Shown here piece after piece: positions 8,564-16,961 of a DNA stretch of 64,000 bases. Source of the DNA: an uncultured Kordia sp. (lineage in GTDB: Bacteria; Bacteroidota; Bacteroidia; Flavobacteriales; Flavobacteriaceae); NCBI RefSeq assembly GCF_947489565.1, contig NZ_CANLEA010000002.1:310001-374000 (forward strand), written 5' to 3'. Both the position numbers and the translations under genes were made by a program. Position 1 is the first letter of the stretch, and each line of letters opens with the position of its first letter. The notes beneath the pieces are model-generated. The model was not told the DNA's origin, did not search any database, and saw nothing but the letters and a program-made list of their open reading frames with translations.

Positions 8564-10084
8564 ATGGCAACAAAAACAGTAACATCTATAATAAACACTA
8601 GCAAAACATATCAATACGTTGATAATGGAAACCCTATGCGTGGAGGAATGAAAGATGTATATTTCAGTCCTAACAAAGACTATGTTGTTGCCTTTTACAG
8701 AGATAAACAAAATTACAATTCTATTGAGCGATTAAAAAAAATCGTTACAACATATTACCAAAGCTTTTTTGAACGAGAAGGCGGCGATTATTATAAAAAA
8801 TTATATTCTTGGCCTACAGATGTTATTTCTGAAAAAGACTTAATTGGCATTGTAGTACCAACGTATTCTAAAGATTTCTTTTTTGCGAAAGGATATGAAA
8901 ATCTAGACTTACTGAAAGGTGCCGAAAAAGAAGGAAAATGGTATGCAAGTGCCAAATTTAGATCGAAAACTTCAAAATTGCGCTTGGCAAAATCTGAACT
9001 TGGAAACTGGTTGAGTTATTTTCAAGTATGTGTCAATATTGCACGTGGCGTAAAGCGATTGCATGCCGCTGGTTTGGCGCATTCCGATTTGTCCTATAAA
9101 AACGTATTGATTGATCCTGTATCGAAAACTGCTGCAATTATTGATATTGACGGTTTAGTCGTACCAGGATTATATCCACCAGAAGTTATTGGAACTGCCG
9201 ATTTTATTGCGCCAGAAGTAATTGCTACCAAACATTTAGATGCCAAAGATCCGAACAGAAATTTACCAAACAGACTTACCGATTTACATGCGCTGGCAGT
9301 ATTAATTTACATGTATCTGTTTTACAGACATCCATTGCGTGGCGGAAACTACTTTGGACAAATAGAAACAGAAGAAGAAGAAGATTTACTAATGGGCTCA
9401 AAAGCCTTGTTTGTTGAGCATCCAACCGATGACAGCAACCGTAATTTCAAACGAGAATACGGTGATAATGTCAAAAATTTTCATCCTTGGACCGATTTAA
9501 AAAGTACGCCCTACTCTATTGCAGGTCCGTACTTAAAAGAACTTTTTGATCAGGCATTCATAAAAGGGTTGCAAAACCCTAGAGAACGTCCAATTGCAGA
9601 AAGTTGGGAACAAGCTTTGATAAAAACAGACGATTTAAAACTAAAGTGTAGCAATGCAACCTGCGACCAACAATGGTTTATTTTTGACAATTCTAAAGTA
9701 ACCAAATGCCCTTTTTGCAGCACACAATACAAACAATCTATTCCAATTTTAGACTTTTTCTTTCAGCTTGAACCGAATGTATGGAAGCCTGAAAATCAAC
9801 GTTTGGTAATTTGTCACAATACCACATTACACAAATGGCATGTAGACAGAAATATCATCAGAAATGAAAAACTGACGAATTACGATAAAAAACGACTTGG
9901 TTACTTCGCTTTCCATAATGGAAAATGGTTACTTATCAATGAAAATTTAACCACACTAAAAGATGTATCTAACGATACGGAAATTCCACCTGGACAAAGC
10001 GTAGAACTCATCAACGGAAATAAAATACTTTTAGCTACCGACAAAGGAACAAGAGTAGCTACTATAACAATAACTAATCAATAA
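8564..10084 (+). CDS. Ser/Thr protein kinase of the TerY-P triad with zinc ribbon
   Basis: 506 residues. The kinase core has a Gly-rich start (MRGGMKDVYFSP), catalytic loop HSDLSYKNVL near residue 178, metal-binding Asp in IIDIDGL, and APE-like IAPEVIA. A zinc ribbon follows near residues 365-390 (CSNATC...CPFC), then a beta-rich C-terminal domain of about 100 residues. This matches the kinase of the TerY-phosphorylation triad. With the PP2C protein it probably forms an on/off phosphorylation switch acting on TerY, TerD or DNA-bound partners; substrates are unknown. The start MATKTV is the only good one. Confidence 0.88.
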   Translation: MATKTVTSIINTSKTYQYVDNGNPMRGGMKDVYFSPNKDYVVAFYRDKQNYNSIERLKKIVTTYYQSFFEREGGDYYKKLYSWPTDVISEKDLIGIVVPTYSKDFFFAKGYENLDLLKGAEKEGKWYASAKFRSKTSKLRLAKSELGNWLSYFQVCVNIARGVKRLHAAGLAHSDLSYKNVLIDPVSKTAAIIDIDGLVVPGLYPPEVIGTADFIAPEVIATKHLDAKDPNRNLPNRLTDLHALAVLIYMYLFYRHPLRGGNYFGQIETEEEEDLLMGSKALFVEHPTDDSNRNFKREYGDNVKNFHPWTDLKSTPYSIAGPYLKELFDQAFIKGLQNPRERPIAESWEQALIKTDDLKLKCSNATCDQQWFIFDNSKVTKCPFCSTQYKQSIPILDFFFQLEPNVWKPENQRLVICHNTTLHKWHVDRNIIRNEKLTNYDKKRLGYFAFHNGKWLLINENLTTLKDVSNDTEIPPGQSVELINGNKILLATDKGTRVATITITNQ

Positions 10085-10096
10085 ACTAACTGTACT

Positions 10097-11254
10097 ATGT
10101 TGACTCTTTTTTCAATACTACTAATTGTGCTATGCTGTATCATTATATGGCGAGCAAGTGATGGCTTTGAAGCCGCCTCAGAATATTTGGGAAGAAATCT
10201 CAGTGAAGGTGTTCGTGGCGCAACCATTAATGCTATTGGCTCCTCGATGCCAGAGCTATTTACAACACTATTTTTCCTATTTGTATTGAAAGATCGAGAT
10301 GGATTTGCTGGTGGAATTGGAACTACAGCAGGTAGTGCTATTTTTAATGGAATGATTATTCCTGCCGTTGTAATTTTAGTAGTAGTCTTAAAACGTGTTA
10401 CCTCTCATGTAGAAGTGTCTAAAAAAGTACTTTTAAGAGATGGTATTTCGCTTTTAATCTGTGAATTGGTCTTAATATTCTTATTAGGAGACAACTCGTT
10501 AAATTGGACGCATGGACTTATTTTAATGGGATTATATGCAGCTTATGCAACGTATATGCTGACTTCCATGAAAAGATCTGGAGAAGATGAAGAGGAAGAA
10601 GACGAAGATGATGATGAGGAAGAAGATGAAGCTGATGCTGGATTTTTCATGAATCTTATTACACTAAACCTCGAACCTGTATTTGTAAAAGATAAAATCA
10701 ACTCAAAAAATGGATGGGCATTATTAATTGCAACGATGCTTGTTATTGGTGGCGCTTGTTTATTATTAGTAAAATCATGTGAATGGTTAGGAGATGAACT
10801 AGAAATTCCTATCTACTTTATAGCAGTAATTTTAGCGAGTGCAGCGACAAGTGTACCAGATACTATTCTGTCTATGAAAGATGCTAAAAAAGGAAATTAT
10901 GATGATGCTGTATCAAACGCATTAGGAAGTAATATTTTTGATGTATGTTTTGCCTTAGGTTTCCCATTATTCTTGTTTACAATTTTCTATGGACCAATTG
11001 CAATGTCTCCTGATACTGTTCAAAATGTATCAGAGTTAAGAATCTTGCTATTCATATTTACATTACTTGCGTTCATTATATACATCGCAAAGCCAAAAAT
11101 GGGCATTATAAGCGCTGTATTATTACTTTTAATCTATGTGGTATTTACAGTATACATTTTCGGTAGATCTGTAGATTCTGGAGCTGCAGCAGAAGTTAGC
11201 TCATGGTTAGAAAGTATCAATAATTACATAGATACACTCAGATTCTGGAAGTAA
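10097..11254 (+). CDS. CaCA superfamily cation/Ca2+ antiporter
   Basis: 385 residues and about ten membrane segments in two halves. Each half holds an alpha repeat: GSSMPELFTTLF near residues 48-60, and SAATSVPDTILSMKDA with NALGSNIFD near 250-285. These are the ion-binding motifs of Na+/Ca2+ and K+-dependent exchangers. The central cytosolic loop is a run of about 20 Asp/Glu, a possible Ca2+-sensing or buffering loop. It follows the kinase gene by 12 bases, so it is probably the last gene of the Ter operon. It may supply the membrane cation-handling role that TerC plays elsewhere (inference). Confidence 0.88.
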   Translation: MLTLFSILLIVLCCIIIWRASDGFEAASEYLGRNLSEGVRGATINAIGSSMPELFTTLFFLFVLKDRDGFAGGIGTTAGSAIFNGMIIPAVVILVVVLKRVTSHVEVSKKVLLRDGISLLICELVLIFLLGDNSLNWTHGLILMGLYAAYATYMLTSMKRSGEDEEEEDEDDDEEEDEADAGFFMNLITLNLEPVFVKDKINSKNGWALLIATMLVIGGACLLLVKSCEWLGDELEIPIYFIAVILASAATSVPDTILSMKDAKKGNYDDAVSNALGSNIFDVCFALGFPLFLFTIFYGPIAMSPDTVQNVSELRILLFIFTLLAFIIYIAKPKMGIISAVLLLLIYVVFTVYIFGRSVDSGAAAEVSSWLESINNYIDTLRFWK

Positions 11255-11303
11255 CGGAATCGTAGAAAATTATAAATAAGGCTTACTGAAAAGACAAAAC
11301 TTT

Positions 11304-11376
11304 GTCAGTTCGAGCGCAGTTGAGAACAATAGAAAAATATGCGTTTCATTTGAATCTCGACTGCGCTCGATTTGAC
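11304..11376. repeat. Imperfect inverted repeat, possible flavobacterial intergenic element or terminator
   Basis: Left arm 11304-11325 and right arm 11355-11376 are reverse complements with a few mismatches; the core TCGAGCGCAGT is exact. The arms are more GC-rich than the surroundings, and similar TCGAGCGCAGTcGAGA words occur as dispersed intergenic repeats in flavobacterial genomes as I recall them. It separates the Ter operon from the convergent thioesterase gene and could end transcription. Confidence 0.55.
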
Positions 11377-11417
11377 ATTTTGAATAACTCTTCAATCAAC
11401 CTTATTTTTTAGTAATA

Positions 11418-11894
11418 TTATCCTAAGTTTTCAGGCTTTTTACCAAATCGACGCGTGTCTTCTTTGGTTAAGATTTTAAAGGTTTTTGCGCGTGGCACAT
11501 TGCGTAGTGCTTCGTTAAATTGTGAAGGCAATCCAATTAATTGACGCGTTTTCAAATCGATCCAAGCGCCCATCATTTCACAGCTTGCAAAGTTTTTTCC
11601 ATTCGCATCATAAAAATTATGAAGAAACTCGAAAAACATGCCGTCCTCACTTAATCCTGCAACTTCTAGCGATACTTTTACTGGTTTTCCAGGAAATGCC
11701 TCTTTAAAGTAATACATGTGTTCATAAAACACCACAGGACCAATATTGTTTTTGGCTAATTCTCTTTGCGTAAAACCATTTTCAATCAAAAAACCCATAC
11801 GTGTATGACTCATAAAATTGATATATGCCGAGTTAGCTAAGTGACGATTTGCATCTAAATCACTCCAACGAATGTCAAATTCTTTAAAATACAT
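11418..11894 (-). CDS. Acyl-CoA thioesterase, 4HBT hotdog family
   Basis: 158 residues. The N-terminal word RWSDLDANRHLANSAYINF is the 4-hydroxybenzoyl-CoA thioesterase-like motif, with the catalytic acid and the following Asn/Ala-rich helix of a single hotdog domain. Members hydrolyse acyl-CoA or acyl-ACP thioesters in the cytosol; substrate choice cannot be read here. It is divergent from the YheT-like hydrolase (35-base gap), so both promoters must lie within or close to that gap. Confidence 0.82.
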   Translation of the reverse strand: MYFKEFDIRWSDLDANRHLANSAYINFMSHTRMGFLIENGFTQRELAKNNIGPVVFYEHMYYFKEAFPGKPVKVSLEVAGLSEDGMFFEFLHNFYDANGKNFASCEMMGAWIDLKTRQLIGLPSQFNEALRNVPRAKTFKILTKEDTRRFGKKPENLG

Positions 11895-11929
11895 TATATT
11901 TATTTTATTTTTTTATTTTCAAAAATAAC

Positions 11930-12898
11930 ATGCCAATAATTAAAAGTCATTACAATCCACCACTTATTTTTAAAAACGGGCATTTTTCTACTATCCATGC
12001 CGGTCTATACAGAAAGGTTTCTGGTGTTTACCATAAGCGAGAACGCATTACGTTACACGATCAAGATTTTATAGATTTAGACTGGAGTTTTGCTGCCTAT
12101 CATAAAAATGTTTCCAAACTTATTGTGATTTTGCATGGTTTGGAAGGAAATGCGCAACGTGCATATATTAAAGGAACTGCCAAAATCTTTAATCGCAATG
12201 GATATGATGCGGTTGCCATGAATTTTAGAAGTTGTAGCGGAGAACCAAACCGTTTGTACAGAGCTTACAATGCTGGTGCTACCGAAGATTTACGAGAAGT
12301 TATTGAACATATTTTGACCAACCATTCTCAATATTCTCATATTATTTTAAAAGGATTTAGCTTAGGCGGAAATATGCTGTTAAAGTATTTGGGCGAACCC
12401 ATTCCTGTTCCTACTGAAATAAAAGCGGCAATTGCGGTTTCTGCGCCTTGCCAATTAGAAGGTTCTTTAAAACAGATGCGTCGTGTAGAAAATTATTTGT
12501 ATAGTAGAATGTTTATTAAAAATTTGCGAAAAAAGTTAGTAGACAAACACAAGTCTTTTCCTAGTTTAATCAGTCTAGAAGATATCAAAAAAGCAAATTC
12601 AATGTTTCTCATTGATAATTTATACACTTCCAAAGCACATGGTTTTAATGATGCGGCCGATTATTATAAAAAGTGTTCTTCCAAACAGTTTATTCCATAC
12701 ATTAAAATTCCGACCTTATTGATTAATGCGAAGAATGATTCGTTTTTGTCCAAGAGTTGTTTTCCTATTGAAGAAGCCGAACAGCATGAAAATTTCTATT
12801 TAGAAATTCCGAAATACGGCGGACATGTTGGTTTTTATAATACTGGAGGTGTTTATTATAACGAAAAAAGAGCCTTTGATTTTGCTACTTTGGCCTAA
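11930..12898 (+). CDS. YheT-type alpha/beta hydrolase
   Basis: 322 residues. Signatures of the YheT/ABHD1-3 family are PPLIFKNGHFSTI at the N-terminus, the oxyanion segment LHGLEGN, NFRSCSGEPNR, nucleophile elbow GFSLGGN, acid in LINAKNDSF, and base in GGHVGF. These are cytosolic esterases or lipases of uncertain substrate. The stop overlaps the convergent PrsW gene by 14 bases, so no terminator separates them. Confidence 0.87.
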   Translation: MPIIKSHYNPPLIFKNGHFSTIHAGLYRKVSGVYHKRERITLHDQDFIDLDWSFAAYHKNVSKLIVILHGLEGNAQRAYIKGTAKIFNRNGYDAVAMNFRSCSGEPNRLYRAYNAGATEDLREVIEHILTNHSQYSHIILKGFSLGGNMLLKYLGEPIPVPTEIKAAIAVSAPCQLEGSLKQMRRVENYLYSRMFIKNLRKKLVDKHKSFPSLISLEDIKKANSMFLIDNLYTSKAHGFNDAADYYKKCSSKQFIPYIKIPTLLINAKNDSFLSKSCFPIEEAEQHENFYLEIPKYGGHVGFYNTGGVYYNEKRAFDFATLA

Positions 12899-13562
12899 AA
12901 TGTGAATTCCGTTGGTGAATCCGTATGGCTTTTTGCGACAATAATATTCCGACTGCCAAAGACATAAATGCACCAGTAACAACTCCTGGAATATAACGGA
13001 TAAACAAAAAGAAATCATATGTTCCATGGAATACTGTTGCCAAACCTAATCCAATAAGGTTGAACTTAATTCGTTTTCTGGAAAATTTGGCTTTTCCCAT
13101 ATAATATCCCATAATAATCCCAAAAGTAGCATGTGCAGGAACAGCTGTAAAAGCTCTGTAAAGCGCAACTTCAATGCCTCCTTGAAACGAATTGGCTAAA
13201 TTTTCTGTGACGGCAAATCCCATAGAAACCATCACAGCATACATAATACCATCGTAGGGTTCGTCAAACTCTTTGTGACGTTGCGCAAAATAACGTACAA
13301 AAATATACTTGCTAAATTCTTCCACCAAAGCCACTACAATAAAGGCTTTAAGGAATTGAATCCAGATAACAGGCATTTCTAATTCTGGAAAATATTGTGA
13401 AGTAACTAAATGAGAAACCGAAGAAATTAAAATACTACCAATGGCTCCTAATAAAAAACATATAAATAGGAGGTGTCGCGGTTCTTTATCATATTTATCA
13501 CTGTAATAGATATAAATTATGACCAACAGCGCAGGAGCAATGGATAATAATATTAATGGCAT
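12885..13562 (-). CDS. PrsW-like intramembrane protease (Abi/CAAX clan)
   Basis: 225 residues with about seven membrane segments. It carries the PrsW motifs VEEFSKY (EExxK), GFAVTENLANS in the following helix, AVPAHATFG and FHGTYDFF, with Glu and His residues forming the presumed active site. PrsW in Bacillus cleaves an anti-sigma factor; no anti-sigma gene is adjacent here, so the target is unknown. Its 3' end overlaps the convergent hydrolase gene. Confidence 0.82.
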   Translation of the reverse strand: MPLILLSIAPALLVIIYIYYSDKYDKEPRHLLFICFLLGAIGSILISSVSHLVTSQYFPELEMPVIWIQFLKAFIVVALVEEFSKYIFVRYFAQRHKEFDEPYDGIMYAVMVSMGFAVTENLANSFQGGIEVALYRAFTAVPAHATFGIIMGYYMGKAKFSRKRIKFNLIGLGLATVFHGTYDFFLFIRYIPGVVTGAFMSLAVGILLSQKAIRIHQRNSHFRPK

Positions 13563-13714
13563 TAGGTTATTTTCTCAAAAATAAAAAAACAAGAGATAAA
13601 AAGAAGCATTTCTTAAGGTTTATCCTATAAATAACTCTAAAAATATTTTTATTGAAAGTCTTGAAAACATACAGAATAGACATGCATAAACGAAGGCGTT
13701 GTCACTAATTTTAT

Positions 13715-13722
13715 TATTTTTG
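13715..13722 (+). promoter_or_regulatory. -7 promoter element for yicC, probable leaderless start
   Basis: TATTTTTG matches TAnnTTTG and ends only 4 bases before the ATG at 13727. Transcription would begin at or next to the start codon, implying a leaderless or near-leaderless mRNA. A TTG lies 13 bases upstream, shorter than the usual spacing of about 19. Confidence 0.5.
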
Positions 13723-13726
13723 CCGT

Positions 13727-14587
13727 ATGATAAAATCTATGACAGGATTCGGAAAGTCTGTAGAACAGCTTCCGTCTAAAAAAATAACGATTGAGTTAAA
13801 ATCACTCAATAGCAAAAGTTTAGATTTGAATGCGCGTATTCCTTCTTCTTACAGGGAAAAAGAATTGCTAATGCGTAAAAAAATTGCCAAAACGTTATTG
13901 CGTGGAAAAGTTGATTTTTCTTTGTATATAGAAATGACTGCAGAGCAAACTTCAACGGTAATTAACAAGGCAGTTGTAAAAGAATACATGAATCAGCTTC
14001 GTGAAATTCAGCCAGATGCCAACGATGTAGAGTTGTTGAAAATGGTAGTTCGCATGCCAGATTCTTTAAAAACGGAACGTGAAGAAATTGACGAAAAAGA
14101 GTTTGACGTAATTTTAAATGCCTTACAACATGCTATTTCTCAATTGGATGAATACCGAATTGCTGAAGGAAAAGTGTTGGAAAAAGACTTTTTGTTTCGT
14201 GTAGAAAATATTTCTGCGTTGCTTCAAAAAGTAATTGATATGGACGATGAACGTATGGTTTCTGTAAAAACACGTTTGCGTCGTGCACTGGATGATTTGA
14301 AAGAACAAGTAGATGAGAATCGTTTCGAACAAGAGTTAATTTATTACTTAGAAAAATTCGACATCACAGAAGAAAAAGTACGTTTGGCAAATCACTTAGA
14401 TTATTTTTCAAAGTCTTTAAATTCTGATGATTCTAATGGAAAAAAACTAGGATTCATTACACAAGAAATTGGTCGTGAAATCAATACAATAGGTTCTAAA
14501 TCCAATTACGCGCCCATGCAACAATTGGTCGTACAAATGAAAGATGAATTGGAAAAAATTAAGGAACAACTATTAAACGTATTGTAA
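13727..14587 (+). CDS. yicC: YicC family endoribonuclease
   Basis: 286 residues beginning MIKSMTGFGKS, the invariant YicC start. The rest includes the N-terminal domain (LKSLNSKSLDLNARIPSSYREKE) and the C-terminal DUF1732 part ending KLGFITQEIGREINTIGSKS and QMKDELEKIKEQLLNVL. E. coli YicC is an endoribonuclease involved in RNA turnover. The stop shares a base with the gmk start (TAATG at 14585-14589), indicating coupling. The yicC-gmk-nadD order is common in Bacteroidota. Confidence 0.95.
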   Translation: MIKSMTGFGKSVEQLPSKKITIELKSLNSKSLDLNARIPSSYREKELLMRKKIAKTLLRGKVDFSLYIEMTAEQTSTVINKAVVKEYMNQLREIQPDANDVELLKMVVRMPDSLKTEREEIDEKEFDVILNALQHAISQLDEYRIAEGKVLEKDFLFRVENISALLQKVIDMDDERMVSVKTRLRRALDDLKEQVDENRFEQELIYYLEKFDITEEKVRLANHLDYFSKSLNSDDSNGKKLGFITQEIGREINTIGSKSNYAPMQQLVVQMKDELEKIKEQLLNVL

Positions 14588-15168
14588 TGAAAAAAGGAAA
14601 ACTAATTGTATTTGCTGCTCCATCTGGTGCTGGAAAAACCACTATTGTACATCATCTATTAGGTATTCCTGAATTAAATTTAGAGTTTTCTATCTCGGCA
14701 GCTTCTCGTGAAAAACGAGGAAATGAAGTGGAAGGAAAAGACTATTATTTTTTATCTCCAAAAGATTTTAGACAGAAAATTAAAAATAAAGAGTTTTTAG
14801 AGTGGGAAGAAGTGTATCCTGAAAACTATTACGGAACGCTACAAACAGAAGTAGATCGTATTTGTAATACAGGAAAGAATGTCATTTTTGATATTGATGT
14901 AGTTGGCGCGTTGCGAATTAAACGAAAATTCCCAGAAGAAACCTTGACCGTTTTTGTAGAGCCGCCACATATCAATGAATTGATTGTTCGTTTGAAAAAC
15001 CGAAAAACCGAAAGTCAAGAAAAAATTAATATGCGCATTGCCAAAGCACCTGCTGAAATGGCAAATGCACCACAGTTTGATGTTAGAATTATGAATGACG
15101 ATTTAGCAACTGCAAAAGCAGAAGCAGAACGCATAGTTGCTGAGTTTTTAGAAATTGATAAAGTATAA
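14587..15168 (+). CDS. gmk: Guanylate kinase
   Basis: 193 residues. P-loop APSGAGKTT near residues 11-19, GMP-binding S-x-x-x-R-x-x-R (SAASREKRGNEVEGKDYYF), EWEEVYPENYYG, and IDVVGALRIK are all present. It phosphorylates GMP or dGMP with ATP in purine nucleotide synthesis. Length fits the bacterial enzyme. It is coupled to yicC upstream and sits 4 bases before the nadD ATG. Confidence 0.96.
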   Translation: MKKGKLIVFAAPSGAGKTTIVHHLLGIPELNLEFSISAASREKRGNEVEGKDYYFLSPKDFRQKIKNKEFLEWEEVYPENYYGTLQTEVDRICNTGKNVIFDIDVVGALRIKRKFPEETLTVFVEPPHINELIVRLKNRKTESQEKINMRIAKAPAEMANAPQFDVRIMNDDLATAKAEAERIVAEFLEIDKV

Positions 15169-15172
15169 GCAG

Positions 15173-15754
15173 ATGAAAATTGGTTTGTATTTTGGTACGT
15201 TTAACCCTATTCATATTGGACATTTAGCAATTGCCAACCACATGGCCGAATACAGCGATTTAGACGCGATTTGGATGGTGGTTACACCTCATAATCCATT
15301 TAAGAAAAAAAGTTCTTTATTGGACAATCATCATCGCTATGAAATGGTCATGATTGCTACCGAAGACTATCCAAAAATTAAACCTAGCAAGATAGAGTTT
15401 GATTTGCCGCAACCTAATTATACCGTAAATACCTTAGCGCATTTACAAGAAAAATATCCAAACGACGAGTTTTGCCTAATTATGGGCGAAGACAACTTGA
15501 AAAGTTTGCATAAGTGGAAAAACTACGAAGTAATTTTGGAAAACCACCATGTGTATGTGTATCCGCGTATTTCTGAAGGAACTGTGGAACATCAATTTAC
15601 AGACCATCCAAAAATTCATAAAGTAGCGGCTCCTATCATGGAGATTTCTTCTACTTTTATTCGAAATGCGATCAAAGAAACTAAAAATTGCAAACCCTTA
15701 TTACCGCAAAATGTGTGGAAATATGTGGATGAAATGAATTTTTATAGAAAGTAA
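15173..15754 (+). CDS. nadD: Nicotinate-nucleotide adenylyltransferase
   Basis: 193 residues from the ATG at 15173, which puts the nucleotidyltransferase motif GLYFGTFNPIHIGH at the N-terminus; an upstream in-frame ATG overlaps gmk and is unlikely. Also present are MVVTPHNPFKKK, LIMGEDNLKSLHKW and the C-terminal ISSTFIRNAI (ISxTxIR) motif. It converts NaMN and ATP to NaAD in NAD synthesis. It is far from the NAD/ADP-ribose island at 52-64 kb and looks like the housekeeping copy. Confidence 0.95.
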   Translation: MKIGLYFGTFNPIHIGHLAIANHMAEYSDLDAIWMVVTPHNPFKKKSSLLDNHHRYEMVMIATEDYPKIKPSKIEFDLPQPNYTVNTLAHLQEKYPNDEFCLIMGEDNLKSLHKWKNYEVILENHHVYVYPRISEGTVEHQFTDHPKIHKVAAPIMEISSTFIRNAIKETKNCKPLLPQNVWKYVDEMNFYRK

Positions 15755-15796
15755 ATTTAGTCTAGACTTTCTTAGACTTGTTAGACTTTTAGGGAA

Positions 15797-16183
15797 TTAG
15801 TAAATTTTAGTATACAAATGCTCTTCATTATTTTCCATGTCTACCAACACTAAAATGTCATCATTTTGACTTGGCGCATCTTTCAATTCGTAGCATTTTG
15901 AAAAGTTTTCTTTGTCGTCAATAATTTTTACAAACAAGGAACTATAGGCACTATATTCATCACATTTTGTAGAAACAGTGTAATGATATGGCTTTCCTTC
16001 TTCGTTTTCAGAATACGATTTCCCAACACCATTTTGACGAAATTCTAATTTTTCTGCTGGATTTTCCTGTGATACCCAAGCACCAATGATTTCTTTTTTG
16101 GGAGCTACAAAAGCAGTAATCACCATTAAAATCAATAATAATACAGTAAGCGGAATGATTATTAAAGCACGTTTTTTCTTCAT
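15797..16183 (-). CDS. Hypothetical membrane-anchored protein
   Basis: 128 residues. A Lys-rich start (MKKKRALIII) leads into one hydrophobic segment to about residue 28, with no lipobox Cys, so it is probably a type II anchored or secreted protein. The rest is hydrophilic with GAWVSQENPAEKLEFRQNG, reminiscent of small lipocalin-like domains that measure G-x-W. No function is recognised. It lies downstream of the LysM gene on the same strand, with a 133-base gap. Confidence 0.6.
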   Translation of the reverse strand: MKKKRALIIIPLTVLLLILMVITAFVAPKKEIIGAWVSQENPAEKLEFRQNGVGKSYSENEEGKPYHYTVSTKCDEYSAYSSLFVKIIDDKENFSKCYELKDAPSQNDDILVLVDMENNEEHLYTKIY

Positions 16184-16316
16184 GGTGTTACTATTTTTAG
16201 GCTAGGCAATATTAGAAAGATTTCAAGATACCGCACAAGGGGACTTTTCCCCTTTTTTATAGTATTTTCACCACAAATTGTATATAAATTCTTAATTCGA
16301 AAGGTTTTCAGCTTCT

Positions 16317-16799
16317 TTAAGCATCTAAAACAGGAATTCGCAACACTTGTCCAGGGTAAATTAAATCTGGATCTGTCAGCATAGGTTTGTTGGCTTCAAA
16401 AATTTCTGGGTATTTCATCGCGTTGCCATAATATTGCTTTGCAATTTTCCCCAATGTATCACCTTTTGCTACTGTATGAAATTGTGCTTCGGGTGCTTTT
16501 TCTTCCACATCCATTTGGTCGTCTACCATGGCAATTCCCATTGTATTTCCGGCAACCAACACTACTTTTTCTTTCGTCGATTGATCTATGGCTGTTCCAG
16601 AAACGATGGCCGTGTCACCATCAAGAGAAACGCATAAATTTTCAACGTGCAAATTTAAATCGTGAATAGCTTCAGTAATGGCTGCTTCTGCATTGGTTTT
16701 TTCATCAACGGTATTTTCTGTAGATGTTACAGTTTCTTCTGTAGTGTTTCCTCCAAATATTTTGTTTCCTACATCTTTTATAAAAGCAAATAAACTCAT
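16317..16799 (-). CDS. BON-LysM protein, Kbp/YgaU-like
   Basis: 160 residues. An N-terminal BON-like domain (AEAAITEAIHDLNLHVENLCVSLDGDTAIVSG region, residues about 35-90) is followed by a C-terminal LysM domain (HTVAKGDTLGKIAKQYYGNA, then IFEANKPMLTDPDLIYPGQVLRIP). This is the architecture of E. coli Kbp (YgaU), a K+-binding protein. It has no signal peptide, as in Kbp. Length and start agree with the family. The specific K+ role is by homology only. Confidence 0.85.
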   Translation of the reverse strand: MSLFAFIKDVGNKIFGGNTTEETVTSTENTVDEKTNAEAAITEAIHDLNLHVENLCVSLDGDTAIVSGTAIDQSTKEKVVLVAGNTMGIAMVDDQMDVEEKAPEAQFHTVAKGDTLGKIAKQYYGNAMKYPEIFEANKPMLTDPDLIYPGQVLRIPVLDA

Positions 16800-16894
16800 G
16801 TTTTTTAGGTATTAGGTTTTTGGCGCTAGGTGTTCGTTTTATTATTTGAAAGATATAAAAATAGTAGAGCAATTAAAAATGTAATTCTTAAAAA

Positions 16895-16930
16895 AGAAAC
16901 AGCCTTTACACGAATGTAAAGACTGTTTCT
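16895..16930 (-). terminator. Rho-independent terminator of the lipoprotein gene at 16962-17906
   Basis: AGAAACAGcCTTTACA (16895-16910) pairs with TGTAAAGaCTGTTTCT (16915-16930) across a CGAA loop. Read on the minus strand, the stem is followed by a T-run. It lies 32 bases past the stop of the minus-strand gene. Confidence 0.8.
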
Positions 16931-16961
16931 AAACTAAATAACCAACCAAAGTTTTTATATC

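Noticed and set aside
16237-16260. AAGGGGA/TCCCCTT hairpin followed by T-run
   Set aside because: The T-run is on the plus strand, while both flanking genes are on the minus strand; no plus-strand gene ends nearby.
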